Source: Halobiforma nitratireducens JCM 10879
Lineage (GTDB): Archaea; Halobacteriota; Halobacteria; Halobacteriales; Natrialbaceae
Reading direction: 5' to 3'
NCBI RefSeq assembly: GCF_000337895.1
Contig: NZ_AOMA01000142.1
Location: forward strand, 28,388-88,859
DNA: 60,472 nucleotides
The translations under genes were made by a program, and so were the position numbers. Under the pieces are notes generated by a model. It worked only from the letters and a program-made list of their open reading frames with translations. It made no database searches and was not told where the DNA came from. Below, in pieces: positions 60,455 through 60,472 of this stretch. Position 1 is the stretch's first letter. Each line of letters opens with the position of its first letter.

Positions 60455-60472
60455 CTGTCTCTTATACACATC
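60455..60472 (+). other. Tn5/Nextera adapter sequence at the contig end
   Basis: The last 18 bases, CTGTCTCTTATACACATC, are the transposon mosaic-end sequence used in Nextera libraries. They start exactly where the ABC gene stops matching its family. On the minus strand they give the artefact peptide start MYKRQ. This is not biological sequence. Confidence 0.97.

Noticed and set aside
60017..60469. 150-codon minus-strand ORF starting MYKRQ
   Set aside because: Its first residues come from the sequencing adapter and the rest is antisense to the DppD-like gene.

Overview
The window is a haloarchaeal chromosome fragment. It has high GC, very acidic proteins, archaeal information-processing genes (eIF2 gamma, Rpo7, Spt4, Sec61 beta, L40e, SUI1, Tsr3), Tat/lipobox signals, F420 enzymes and several families found almost only in Halobacteria (DUF5786, DUF5787, DUF5518). 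Strong enrichment of CTCGAG suggests a Natrialba/Natrinema/Haloterrigena-type organism (inference). The right end carries 18 bases of Tn5/Nextera adapter, so the window is probably a whole draft contig ending at a library artefact inside an ABC-transporter gene.

Layout. 0-3 kb: MATE exporter, a tiny two-ORF unit and a geranylgeranyl-reductase-family flavoprotein. 3-6.1 kb: conserved archaeal cluster eIF2 gamma, PIN nuclease, rpo7, spt4, GTP-dependent dephospho-CoA kinase. 6.4-11.2 kb: a frameshifted remnant, DUF5787, a PhnP-like hydrolase, a nucleotidyltransferase-like protein, DUF2237, rhodanese, SUI1. 11.3-15.9 kb: moxR / DUF58 / transglutaminase operon. 16-19 kb: cold-shock protein and a large chemotaxis transducer. 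19-21.7 kb: zinc-ribbon protein, small membrane protein, F420-dependent oxidoreductase and cofE. 21.9-25.6 kb: hydantoinase/oxoprolinase subunits. 25.9-29.1 kb: RHH regulator, a decayed phosphoesterase, a NUDIX/eIF2B-like fusion and a decayed D-2-hydroxyacid dehydrogenase. 29.4-33 kb: iron/siderophore ABC uptake system with two DtxR-type operator pairs. 33-40 kb: DGC-domain protein, EngB, an 11-bp purine minisatellite, DUF389, Nog1-like GTPase and membrane proteins. 40-48 kb: DUF326 Cys-rich bundle, a lipoprotein gene with a frameshifted signal peptide, hisE, DUF151, pdxT, Sec61 beta, Lrp, class III aminotransferase, universal stress protein and thioredoxin. Three copies of a MITE-like hairpin lie in this stretch. 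48-55.9 kb: F420:NADP reductase, a CARDB-like exported protein, family-4 uracil-DNA glycosylase, DsbB, DUF99, MBL hydrolase, MscS-like protein, L40e, Tsr3. 56-60.5 kb: dipeptide-type ABC operon whose binding protein appears circularly permuted, cut off at the adapter.

Functional links: two ABC systems (iron-regulated siderophore uptake; peptide-type uptake), three F420 genes (cofE, a luciferase-like oxidoreductase, npdG), and translation/ribosome-biogenesis genes. I found no CRISPR array, rRNA, convincing tRNA, intact insertion sequence or recognisable defence island. The notable material is the permuted binding protein, the hairpin element family, the decayed genes, and terminal PCNA-binding-like motifs in two proteins.
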